Origin: Actinomycetes bacterium
GTDB taxonomy: Bacteria > Actinomycetota > Aquicultoria > CAJVYJ01
Assembly (NCBI GenBank): GCA_030597945.1
Contig: JAUVQW010000019.1
Location: 1 to 12,400 of the forward strand
Length of the DNA: 12,400 bases
Direction of reading: 5' to 3'
The position numbers and the translations under genes were made by a program. Below the pieces are notes generated by a model. The model was not told the DNA's origin. It saw nothing but the letters and a program-made list of their open reading frames with translations, and did not search any database. Positions 1-7,134 of the stretch are shown here, piece by piece (positions within the stretch are counted from its first letter, which is position 1; each line of letters starts with the position of its first letter).

Positions 1-2
1 AT

Positions 3-821
3 GGCGATATTGACATAAAAGGTCAACAAGTATTTATTAATAGGCCAAACTATAAGGGTGAAGATGGCTGGCAGTTCAATCGCCTCTATAGTCCTGATTA
101 CTCGATATCATCAAAAGGAGACATAATCCCCGCTTCGTCAATCTATTCCGGAGCCTATGATCTATCAGCTAAATCAAGGCTAGACTTTCCTCGAATAAAT
201 TATACTTGTTATAGCGATCAAAACAACTTTGATCTCCAAGAAGTTCACACATATTCATCAACAAAAAAGGATTGGAGCGTCTCTGAGCTTAATAGCTATT
301 TTTCCCCCGCCGATCCCTTTACTAATTCGATCATCGTATTTGAAGAAGGCGGCATTCGTGTTACCGGTGAGGGTACGATCGCCTCGACGATCCTTGTCGG
401 GACTTCAAAAAAAAACCGGAGCGGTTATGGAATTGAGATAGCCGCGGATAGAGGAAGAGTCATCAATCTGATGCCGCAAAGCGGCCCCGCCCTTATAGCA
501 GAAGAAATCAAATTATCCGGCGATATTAACATGGGTACACAAAATTCTGGCGCGATAGTCATCGCCGGCAAAAAGTTTGAGATCGAAAGCCAAGGCGTTG
601 GATCAAAGAAAAAGAATCATACTTCGCACGTAGTTTTGCACGGTGTGCTGATACTTGGTAACTCTACAAGTGATAATAACGTTTTCCGTTTAGCTAGTGA
701 CGAAAGTGCCGATTTTACATTAATGATCAATTATACTAATACCGTTCTTGATAAACTTCCGGCCTCCTGGCAGGCCTTAGGTAGTACCTTCATCCATGAA
801 GAGTACCGGATCGAGGAGTAG
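3..821 (+). CDS. C-terminal part of a beta-rich, possibly PilX-like/type IV pilus-associated protein (5' truncated)
   Basis: The reading frame is open from the window edge (first complete codon at base 3) to a TAG at 819-821, giving 272 residues of a longer protein whose N-terminus lies outside. An internal ATG at 471 is not the real start, because the frame continues well upstream with normal codon use. The protein is rich in Gly, Ser, Ile and Val. From about residue 115 it shows repeated short hydrophobic strands separated by turns (IIVFEEGGIRVTGEG, AEEIKLSGDINMG, SGAIVIAGKKFEIE), the look of a stacked beta or beta-helix fold. It ends in a short segment with LPASWQALGS before an acidic tail. 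This pattern resembles the C-terminal region of PilX-N/DUF7305-type proteins found near type IV pilus genes, but that is a resemblance recalled from the family, not a proven match. No signal peptide can be seen because the N-terminus is missing. Coding status is firm; function is tentative. An alternative is another exported adhesin-like protein. Confidence 0.6.
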   Translation, partial: GDIDIKGQQVFINRPNYKGEDGWQFNRLYSPDYSISSKGDIIPASSIYSGAYDLSAKSRLDFPRINYTCYSDQNNFDLQEVHTYSSTKKDWSVSELNSYFSPADPFTNSIIVFEEGGIRVTGEGTIASTILVGTSKKNRSGYGIEIAADRGRVINLMPQSGPALIAEEIKLSGDINMGTQNSGAIVIAGKKFEIESQGVGSKKKNHTSHVVLHGVLILGNSTSDNNVFRLASDESADFTLMINYTNTVLDKLPASWQALGSTFIHEEYRIEE

Positions 822-833
822 GCTAAAGACTTT

Positions 834-854
834 GCGTGAAGCGTAAGGCGTAAG
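834..854 (+). repeat. Three tandem GCGTAAG-type heptamers
   Basis: Three consecutive 7-base units lie just after the stop codon of the upstream gene: GCGTGAA (834-840), GCGTAAG (841-847) and GCGTAAG (848-854). The next bases (GTAAGG, GTGTGAA) look like decayed further copies. An inverted copy, CTTACGC, sits at 1143-1149 at the other end of the same intergenic region. This is a short degenerate heptanucleotide array of the kind scattered through intergenic spaces of many bacteria; no function can be assigned. Confidence 0.6.
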
Positions 855-872
855 CAGGTAAGGTGTGAAATT

Positions 873-923
873 AGATTATCATAAAATTGACCCGTATATT
901 AAAAGGGGATAATTCTTTTTTTT
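873..923 (+). terminator. Weak candidate terminator of the upstream plus-strand gene
   Basis: AGATTATC (873-880) can pair with GATAATTCT (908-916) with a single bulged base, and is followed by a run of T (eight Ts at 916-923). The loop is long (27 bases), although an inner CCC (891-893) can pair with part of GGGG (905-908) in an alternative fold. The position, about 50 bases after the stop at 821, suits termination of that gene, but the stem is AT-rich and this call is weak. Confidence 0.3.
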
Positions 924-1142
924 GAGGATTACGGAAGTAGAATAGTAACAAAGAAAGTCTTAAGAGACTCCTCGAGAGTTTTTAAAGGAAATGCATGAGA
1001 TCATTCACAAGTAAAATGCTGTCCAGAACGACTAAGAAGTCTTGGGGTCTAAGGCGATTAGTCTGAAGTCTATCGCAAAAAACAACGAGTTCTTTCTTCG
1101 AATTTCATTGGAAAAAGCAAGCTTTGCGATTACGGTAAACTC

Positions 1143-1170
1143 CTTACGCCCTAACCCTTCTCCTTTACTC
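1143..1170 (-). repeat. Inverted GCGTAAG heptamer followed by decayed units running into the end of mazG
   Basis: CTTACGC at 1143-1149 is the exact reverse complement of the GCGTAAG units at 841-854. The next bases can be cut into similar seven-base pieces (CCTAACC, CTTCTCC, TTTACTC), so the last codons and stop of mazG lie inside what looks like a degenerate copy of the same array. The exact heptamer is certain; the decayed units are an interpretation. Confidence 0.4.
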
Positions 1171-1918
1171 TTTGCCAAAACTCCTCTTTCTCATCTAGAG
1201 TTAATTCCTTAAAATCAAGGCCTTCAGATACAGCCATCTTCTCCATTTTGTTAAATCGCTCTTTAAACTTCATTGAGACTTTTCTAAGGGCGATCTCGCT
1301 GTCGATCCCCCATCGGTTTCCAAGGTTAACCAAGGTAAAAAGTATATCTCCAAACTCCTCCTCCGTCTCCTCCATCCCTATTGACCTTGCCTCCTTCAAT
1401 TCCTCTATCTCTTCGGCCAGTTTCTCTATCACCCCATCATCCGCTGGCCAATCAAAACCGGCCTTGGCAGCTTTTTTTTGAAGTTTTTGTGATAAGGACA
1501 GAGCCGGAAGCGAGCTGGGGACGCTACCTAGATGCGTTAGACCTTCCTTTTCACTGGCCTTTATCCGCTCCCAGTTTTCAAGGACTTCATCGGAAGTATT
1601 AAACTCCTCTTTACCAAAGATATGAGGATGGCGCCTCACCAGTTTTGCCACTATTCCGTCGATTACGTCGCCTATATTAAAATCGTCGTTTTCCGAGGCC
1701 ATCTGAGATTGAAAAATAACCTGCAAAAGAAGATCTCCCAGTTCCTCTTTAATATGGTCCTGATCCCCTGATTCTATCGCATCAATAACTTCACAAGCCT
1801 CTTCTAGAATATTATGCTTTATCGTATGCGGTGTCTGCTCTTTATCCCATGGGCATCCATCCGGAGACCTGAGCTTTGCCATCAACTCGACTAAGCCCGA
1901 AAAATCATTGTCTACCAA
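1151..1918 (-). CDS. mazG: MazG nucleoside triphosphate pyrophosphohydrolase
   Basis: MazG is a cytoplasmic all-alpha hydrolase that converts NTPs and dNTPs to monophosphates and pyrophosphate; it is thought to clear aberrant nucleotides and, in E. coli, to affect ppGpp. The 255-residue protein has the full two-domain layout. The first MazG domain carries the GCPWDKEQT signature (21-29), E39/E40/E43 and EELGD (58-62), the metal-binding acidic pattern, followed by RRHPHIFG (95-102). The second domain repeats it with EEIEE (169-173) and EEFGD (187-191). Length is normal for the long MazG form. The start is TTG (1916-1918), preceded by AAAGGCGGG about five bases upstream and by an in-frame stop shortly before that, so I see no better start. 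It is the last gene of the mfd-PPIase-mazG series, 77 bases after the PPIase stop. Its 3' end runs into degenerate heptamer repeats. Confidence 0.95.
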   Translation of the reverse strand: MVDNDFSGLVELMAKLRSPDGCPWDKEQTPHTIKHNILEEACEVIDAIESGDQDHIKEELGDLLLQVIFQSQMASENDDFNIGDVIDGIVAKLVRRHPHIFGKEEFNTSDEVLENWERIKASEKEGLTHLGSVPSSLPALSLSQKLQKKAAKAGFDWPADDGVIEKLAEEIEELKEARSIGMEETEEEFGDILFTLVNLGNRWGIDSEIALRKVSMKFKERFNKMEKMAVSEGLDFKELTLDEKEEFWQRVKEKG

Positions 1919-1940
1919 AATACCCGCCTTTCAATAATCA

Positions 1941-1971
1941 AAGGCCGACCCGGGACTACCGGGTCGGCCTT
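1941..1971 (-). promoter_or_regulatory. 13-bp perfect intercistronic hairpin between the PPIase gene and mazG
   Basis: AAGGCCGACCCGG (1941-1953) pairs perfectly with CCGGGTCGGCCTT (1959-1971) around a five-base loop. It lies 24 bases after the PPIase stop and about 22 bases before the mazG start. No U-tract follows on either strand (the minus-strand continuation is TGATTATTGA), so it is not a classical intrinsic terminator. It more likely lowers readthrough into mazG or protects or processes the mRNA. The structure is certain; the role is inferred. Confidence 0.6.
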
Positions 1972-1995
1972 CTAATGTCTTGCAATTTATTTTCC

Positions 1996-2940
1996 CTACT
2001 TACTATCTACTACTTTGAACTTTTTCTTCAATGTTTCGATATAAGCAAGATATTTGGAGCGTTGTTTCTCGAGCTTTAACCTTTGTAGGATCTCTTCGTT
2101 AGACTCCTCAAAGGATCTCTGCCTTGCTTCCTTCTTATCTTCGAGCTTAACAATATGAAATCCGCTTGTATCATTTACAAGTTTACTTACTTCTCCTACA
2201 GACAGTGCGCCTATAGCTTCGCCCATGGCCGGCGGAAACATATTTATCTGCCTGAAACCCAGATCTCCGCCATTATCCTTCGAGGCCGGATCTTCGGATT
2301 TTTCCTTTGCCTGCTGTGAAAAGTCTGCGCCCCCTTCGATGGAAGCCAAAACTTTTTTAGCCTCTTCTTCGTCCTTGATCAAAATATCGCTAACACGTAC
2401 CTGTTCCGGCTCCTGATAGCTCTCCTTGTTCTTATCATACTCTTCCTGTACTTCTTCGTCGCTGACAGTGATATCCTCGACTTCTTTGTTTACCGTCTTC
2501 TCAAGAAGAAGTTGCTCTCTTATCCTCTCTTTGTATGATTCCGGAGTCATACCCTGCTGGCTCAAGGCCTCTTCAAGTTTCTTTTCGTCATCGTTGAAAA
2601 GTTTACTTACCTGAGCGAACTTCTCGTCGACATCTTTCTTTGATACTTTTATATCCCTATCCAAAGCATCTTGCCTAATCAGTTCATTGGTTATCAGTTG
2701 TTCCTTGAATCTATCACGATAACTTTTTTCAAGATCCTTTCCTTTTTCCCCATCAAAGATACCGGGTTGCTGCTCTTTTATTAGATCTAACTGCTCTTCG
2801 ACGTCCGCCTTTGGTATGGGGACACCGTTTACAGTCGCTACCGTTTCACCACCAGAACCTCTGACAACAAAAAGAGAAATTATGGCCACTACTGCCACAA
2901 CTCCTGCCAGAGCTACTAATAATATCTGCCATCTTTTCAT
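1996..2940 (-). CDS. Membrane-anchored parvulin-type peptidylprolyl isomerase (SurA/PrsA-like)
   Basis: This is a 314-residue extracytoplasmic foldase. An N-terminal hydrophobic segment (about residues 5-25) follows a short basic start (MKRW) and would anchor it in the membrane; there is no lipobox cysteine, so it is not a PrsA-type lipoprotein. A charged SurA-N-like helical region follows (roughly 35-165, rich in Lys/Glu, starting at VNGVPIPKADVEEQL). The PPIC rotamase domain then spans about 176-268, with EPEQVRVSDILIK, DFSQQAKEKSEDPASKDNGG and the end SGFHIVKLEDK. A GTG six bases upstream (2944-2946) is possible, but AAGGAG lies eight bases before the ATG at 2938-2940, so I choose the ATG. 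The start lies just after the mfd stop codon (2946-2948), which indicates co-transcription. Bacteria with this block often have such a PPIase after mfd. The client proteins cannot be told from sequence. Confidence 0.92.
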   Translation of the reverse strand: MKRWQILLVALAGVVAVVAIISLFVVRGSGGETVATVNGVPIPKADVEEQLDLIKEQQPGIFDGEKGKDLEKSYRDRFKEQLITNELIRQDALDRDIKVSKKDVDEKFAQVSKLFNDDEKKLEEALSQQGMTPESYKERIREQLLLEKTVNKEVEDITVSDEEVQEEYDKNKESYQEPEQVRVSDILIKDEEEAKKVLASIEGGADFSQQAKEKSEDPASKDNGGDLGFRQINMFPPAMGEAIGALSVGEVSKLVNDTSGFHIVKLEDKKEARQRSFEESNEEILQRLKLEKQRSKYLAYIETLKKKFKVVDSK

Positions 2941-2945
2941 ACACA

Positions 2946-5900
2946 CTACTCCTTTTTCTGTGGCGTCTTTTTTACCTGTGGAATTATATCACTTATTAAA
3001 TTCAATAGAAATAATAAGACGCTATTACCGGGAAAGCTCGCCCTTATGCTTATCTCGCTTAATCTTTCCTTAAAGCTTACTCGCAAATCGCCCTTAATTG
3101 AAGACATTATTTTTTTTGCTTGTTCGCTATCGATGCCTTTGATCGAGAGACGGTCATTTCTAAAGGATATCGCCGAAATATTAGCTTTTATAGCTTCCAA
3201 CCTTATTTTTGAAACTGCAAATAGATTTTCCATACTATTTGGCAATTCTCCAAACCTGTCTTCGAGTTCTTCCCTTTCGGACTTCAATTCTTTCTCGTTT
3301 TTACAACTGGAAATCGATCTGTAGATATCTAAACGAAGATTATTGTCATCGATATACTCTGTTGGAATAGTTATATTTATAGAAAGATCGATCTGGCATT
3401 CGCCACCATCCTGCACTGCCTTCCCTTCAAGCTCATCGACAGCATCTCTTAACATCTGGCAATACAACTCGAATCCGACGGCCGACATCTGGCCGTGTTG
3501 CTCTGCCCCCAGCAAGTTTCCTGCCCCTCTTATCTCGAGATCTCTAAGGGCGATCTTAAAACCCGATCCAAGCTCAGTAAATTTAGCGATCGACTTTAGC
3601 CTTTCTAAAGCTGTTCCCGAGAGGCTCTTTCCAGACTTGTAAGTGAAGTAGGCGAAGGCTTGATGTCGGGCCCTGCCGACTCGCCCCCTTAACTGGTATA
3701 ACTGTGCTAACCCAAAATTTTCAGCATCCTCTACGATCAAAGTATTAGCATTAGGTATATCTAAACCAGATTCGATTATAGTGGTACAGATTAAGATATC
3801 CGCTTTTTTCTCTAAGAAATCGATCATGACCTTTTCTAACTCTGTCTCACTCATCTGACCGTGGCCAATCAAGATCTTTGCTTTTGGAACGTAGCTCTTT
3901 AACCTACTAGCGATCGTATCGATATTCTCTACCCGGTTATGAAGAAAAAATATCTGCCCGCCTCTTGCTAATTCTCGCTCTATTGCCCCTTTGATCGTAG
4001 CAGCTTGATACTCACCCACATAGGTTATTACCGGGTGCCTTCCCTCCGGTGGTGTATCGATTATACTTAGGTCCCTTACCCCTGAAAGTGACATCTGTAG
4101 AGTTCTGGGAATCGGGGTCGCCGATAAAGTGAGGACATCGACAGATTTTTTTAGCTCCCTGATCTGTTCTTTGTGGCTGACACCGAAGCGCTGTTCTTCA
4201 TCTATTACCACGAGGCCAAGATCGCTAAAAGAGACGTCTTTTTGAAGAAGCCTGTGAGTGCCGACAACAAAGTCAATATTCCCTTTTTTAATATCTTGGA
4301 CTATTTCCTTTCTTTTTTTTGGTGTCCTAAAGCGGCTCAGCATCTCTACTTTCATCGGGTACGGAGCGAATCTCTCCTTGAAAGAAATATAGTGTTGCTG
4401 GGCAAGGATGGTCGTAGGGGCTACCATCATCACTTGCTTGCTATCTAAGATGGTCTTAAATGCTGCCCTTATCGCAATCTCTGTCTTTCCGTACCCTACG
4501 TCTCCACAAACAAGTCTATCCATCGGCATCGATGATTCCATATCTTTCTTTACGTCATCTATCGCACTTTGTTGGTCTTTCGTCTCTGAATATGGAAAAG
4601 TGCCCTCTAGTTCGCGCTGCCGCTCATTATCGATCGAGAACATGTGCCCCCTGCTTTTCAATCTATCCATATAAAGCTTTTTAAGATCTATGGCCAGCTT
4701 ACTTACGGATGACTTTGCCCTGCTCTTAGCTTTTATCCAATCATTTGAGCCGAGCCTGGTGATCTTAGGTTCGCTGGAATCGGGTCCAATAAATCTTGAG
4801 ACCTTATGGAGTTGGTCGGTAGGAAGAAATAGCTTGTCACTGGCTGCGTACTCCAGAATTAAATATTCTCTCTCGACTTCATCTATCTGTCTAGTTGCCA
4901 GCCCCTTAAACCGCGATATCCCGTGCATCTCATGGACAAGAAAATCACCGTCCGTTAGGCCCGTAAAGTCAAGAAGCGCCTTCTTCTTCGAGACATAGGA
5001 GAGCTGCTGCGGCGCTAGATGTCGAGGAAATATATCACTCTCACCAAGAACCGCGAACCTTAGTTCTGGTACGACAAATCCCTGGTCGATACTACCGATC
5101 GTGATGAAGGGCTCATTTGGACTTACGCCCTTCTTTGACCTGCTTATTGAAAAATCATCCATCAATTGACAGAGACGATCGTATTCACCTTTGTCCGGCA
5201 GAGCCAGAACTACCGAATAACCAATATCCTTATAATCCTGTACGTATTCCTTTAAGACATCTATTCGTCCGGCGGACTCCGGCGGATAATTTGCCTCGAT
5301 TACGAGACCGGTCCTATCTGAGATAAGTTCCTCAAATATCGATGCACGATTGTAGATATTCTCTATCTCTTGAACGGAAAGAAAGTAATCGGAGGAGGTA
5401 AGCGATCCACTTTTAAAAAGTCCGCCGACTACCTCATCCTGTCTTTTAGTAAAATCTAGCGCCTCGCCCATAACAGAATTTCCCTCGCTTATGACAATTG
5501 CGAGCTCATCTTGAAAACGATCAATTACGCACCCCATTTTATATAAAGCCGGCAGTATTCTTCCGGCTAAAGAATTATTTGAATCCATTTCGAGGGAGAC
5601 GTTCGACTTACTAAGAAAATCTCGCGCTTTCTCCGCTATCACATCATCGTTCTTGTACTCGCTTGCAGCAAAGACCTCTATCTCATCTACGCGGCCTGTC
5701 GAGCGTTGGTCTTCCACCGAGAAAATCCGAAGCGTTTCAATAGTATCGCCAAAAAAATCTATTCTTACGGGCTGGCTGCCGGTAGAGGGAAATACGTCGA
5801 TAATGCTGCCCCTGCTCGCAAGCTCCCCTTTTTCTTCGACCGTTGCCACCCTGTTATAGCCGTAATCGGTAAGTTTAGACAAAAGCTCATCAGTTACCAG

Positions 5901-6308
5901 CTCATCTCCAACTTTCAAAACTATCGGCTCTTCAGTCTCACCCCTCTTTAGTGGCACTTTTTGTAAGATCGACCTGATCGAGGCTACTACCAGGAACTTA
6001 GAAGTTCTGACCCTATTAAAGAATCGAAACCGTTCACCGATATGTTCAATATTTGACCTTATATCTTCATAGGGATCGATGTCATAATCCGGAAACAAGA
6101 GGACTTTCTCCTTGCCCAGATAATCTGCAAAAGTCTTCTCCAAATATTCTGCCTCGATTTCGTCTTTTACGATGACCAACATAGACTTATCTAAAGAGGA
6201 GAAAGCGGCCGCAAGTAACGCTGGCCTAATGCTCTTGATGGCGACAAATTCGTTCGATCCTTCATCGATAGAAGTCGCAAACTTGGGGTATTTATTTATT
6301 TTTTTCAC
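2946..6308 (-). CDS. mfd: Transcription-repair coupling factor Mfd
   Basis: Mfd is an ATP-driven translocase that removes RNA polymerase stalled at DNA lesions and recruits UvrA. The protein has 1120 residues, slightly short of the usual 1150-1180. The N-terminal UvrB-like region includes FPDYDIDPYEDIRSN and RGSIIDVFP. The CarD-like RNA polymerase-interacting domain begins near residue 453 with VHEMHGISRFKGL. The superfamily 2 helicase motor has Walker A GDVGYGKTE (602-610), the DEEQ box followed by RFGV (703-709), LSATPIPRT, and motif VI QLRGRVGRA near 870-880. The C-terminal TRCF domain contains NLRLDIYR and EELEDRFGELP. The start is GTG at 6306-6308; no clear Shine-Dalgarno is visible, but an in-frame TGA occurs seven codons upstream with no ATG/GTG/TTG between. 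It lies downstream of an intrinsic terminator after pth, so it probably has its own promoter, which I could not identify. Confidence 0.97.
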   Translation of the reverse strand: MKKINKYPKFATSIDEGSNEFVAIKSIRPALLAAAFSSLDKSMLVIVKDEIEAEYLEKTFADYLGKEKVLLFPDYDIDPYEDIRSNIEHIGERFRFFNRVRTSKFLVVASIRSILQKVPLKRGETEEPIVLKVGDELVTDELLSKLTDYGYNRVATVEEKGELASRGSIIDVFPSTGSQPVRIDFFGDTIETLRIFSVEDQRSTGRVDEIEVFAASEYKNDDVIAEKARDFLSKSNVSLEMDSNNSLAGRILPALYKMGCVIDRFQDELAIVISEGNSVMGEALDFTKRQDEVVGGLFKSGSLTSSDYFLSVQEIENIYNRASIFEELISDRTGLVIEANYPPESAGRIDVLKEYVQDYKDIGYSVVLALPDKGEYDRLCQLMDDFSISRSKKGVSPNEPFITIGSIDQGFVVPELRFAVLGESDIFPRHLAPQQLSYVSKKKALLDFTGLTDGDFLVHEMHGISRFKGLATRQIDEVEREYLILEYAASDKLFLPTDQLHKVSRFIGPDSSEPKITRLGSNDWIKAKSRAKSSVSKLAIDLKKLYMDRLKSRGHMFSIDNERQRELEGTFPYSETKDQQSAIDDVKKDMESSMPMDRLVCGDVGYGKTEIAIRAAFKTILDSKQVMMVAPTTILAQQHYISFKERFAPYPMKVEMLSRFRTPKKRKEIVQDIKKGNIDFVVGTHRLLQKDVSFSDLGLVVIDEEQRFGVSHKEQIRELKKSVDVLTLSATPIPRTLQMSLSGVRDLSIIDTPPEGRHPVITYVGEYQAATIKGAIERELARGGQIFFLHNRVENIDTIASRLKSYVPKAKILIGHGQMSETELEKVMIDFLEKKADILICTTIIESGLDIPNANTLIVEDAENFGLAQLYQLRGRVGRARHQAFAYFTYKSGKSLSGTALERLKSIAKFTELGSGFKIALRDLEIRGAGNLLGAEQHGQMSAVGFELYCQMLRDAVDELEGKAVQDGGECQIDLSINITIPTEYIDDNNLRLDIYRSISSCKNEKELKSEREELEDRFGELPNSMENLFAVSKIRLEAIKANISAISFRNDRLSIKGIDSEQAKKIMSSIKGDLRVSFKERLSEISIRASFPGNSVLLFLLNLISDIIPQVKKTPQKKE

Positions 6309-6368
6309 AATCGGAATAAGCGTACTTAATCATTTTTGTGTCCTAACAATATTTTCCATATCATCACT

Positions 6369-6395
6369 AAAAAACCTCGGTCGCTGCGACCCAGG
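6369..6395 (-). terminator. Intrinsic terminator between pth and mfd
   Basis: On the minus strand CCTGGGTCGC and GCGACCGAGG form a GC-rich stem with one G-G mismatch and a three-base loop (6375-6395), followed directly by six Ts (6369-6374 read in reverse). It starts about 30 bases after the pth stop. This is the clearest intrinsic terminator in the window, and it separates pth from mfd. Confidence 0.8.
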
Positions 6396-6424
6396 CCTCC
6401 CATATCAGATAGAAATGATGCTAT

Positions 6425-7018
6425 CTATCTTTTTTTTATATTATACCTATTCATCGCCTCATCCACACCATCGGTGATGATGACTTTAATTGCGTCGATC
6501 GCGTCTTGGAGGACGAATTCTAATTCTGAAAATTGAACTACACTAAAATCACTTAGAACATAATCGGCAGGATCCCTCTTGGCCGGTGGGCGACCGACGC
6601 CCAGCCTTATACGCAAAAAATCCTCGCTTCCCAAGACATCCACGATGGACCTTAATCCATTGTGGCCTCCTGTGCCGCCGCCCTTCTTTATCCTTATCTC
6701 ACCAAGATCCAGATCAATATCGTCATGAACGATGACCAGCCGGCTTAGATCGATATCTAAGTAGTTTACAAGGGCGCTTACTCCAAATCCGCTTAAATTC
6801 ATATAGTCGTTGACTGTCGCGATTATCGCCTCTTTATCGTCGACTACGACCTCTGCCAATTCGGCTTTTGGGTGTTTAGCGGTTAGAGGCACTTTTGATT
6901 CTTTGGAGAGACCCGTTACGATCATCTTCCCAAGATTATGCCTGTTTCCGGAGAACTGTTTACCGGGATTCCCCAGGCCGACGACTAAATATCTATTTTT
7001 TTTATACTTGTCTATCAT
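6425..7018 (-). CDS. pth: Peptidyl-tRNA hydrolase
   Basis: Pth hydrolyses the ester bond of peptidyl-tRNAs released prematurely from ribosomes and recycles tRNA in the cytoplasm. The 197-residue length is typical. Key family features are present: VVGLGNPG (12-19) with N17, NRHNLG (25-30) with the catalytic H27, DYMNLSG (71-77) with N74, VHDDIDL (97-103) with D99 matching the catalytic aspartate, and KKGGGTGGHNGLRSI. The residue before the catalytic stretch is F22, where tyrosine is usual; this is a conservative change. The ATG at 7016-7018 is supported by the position of the conserved N-terminus, although the upstream ribosome-binding site (GAAAAGAA) is weak. It lies between two hairpin terminator candidates, so it may be expressed partly by readthrough from rplY. 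Confidence 0.96.
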   Translation of the reverse strand: MIDKYKKNRYLVVGLGNPGKQFSGNRHNLGKMIVTGLSKESKVPLTAKHPKAELAEVVVDDKEAIIATVNDYMNLSGFGVSALVNYLDIDLSRLVIVHDDIDLDLGEIRIKKGGGTGGHNGLRSIVDVLGSEDFLRIRLGVGRPPAKRDPADYVLSDFSVVQFSELEFVLQDAIDAIKVIITDGVDEAMNRYNIKKR

Positions 7019-7073
7019 CTATTCTTTTCGTAGCTGCTTCTTCACTCTGCCATGTTCTGCTAATTTTATTCCC

Positions 7074-7103
7074 AATAAATAAGCACACCGTCGGTGTGCT
7101 TAT
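7074..7103 (-). terminator. Hairpin with T-rich tail downstream of rplY
   Basis: ATAAGCACACC (7079-7089) and GGTGTGCTTAT (7093-7103) form a perfect 11-bp stem with a three-base loop. On the minus strand the hairpin runs into TTATT before GGG, a short and imperfect U-tract. It starts about 30 bases after the rplY stop, so partial termination or attenuation before pth is likely. A second perfect palindrome, AAGAACGTTCTT (7107-7118), lies between it and the rplY stop. Confidence 0.6.
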
Positions 7104-7134
7104 GTTAAGAACGTTCTTTTTTGGAAGAGCGTGA

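Larger units (their letters stand above)
822..1150. other. Non-coding spacer between the truncated beta-rich gene and mazG
   Basis: This 329-base region separates two convergent genes and has no supportable ORF; the longest ATG-started frames I found are under 20 codons. It contains the heptamer array at 834-854, an inverted heptamer at 1143-1149, and the weak terminator candidate at 873-923. AAGTCT occurs three times in its middle part, and AGTCT-TAAG-AGACT forms a five-bp mini-hairpin near 956-969. I see no tRNA fold, transposase remnant or target-site duplication. Confidence 0.6.

Noticed and set aside
229..441. 70-codon plus-strand frame near the left end
   Set aside because: It overlaps, in another frame, the continuous open frame from base 3 to 821, which has the better protein character.
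966..983. CTCGAG-centred dyad followed by several Ts in the left spacer
   Set aside because: The stem is short with a bulged base and sits far from the stop codon at 821; too weak to call a terminator.
834..1150. Possible MITE or insertion-sequence remnant
   Set aside because: The ends share inverted heptamers, but there is no target-site duplication, long terminal inverted repeat or transposase fragment.
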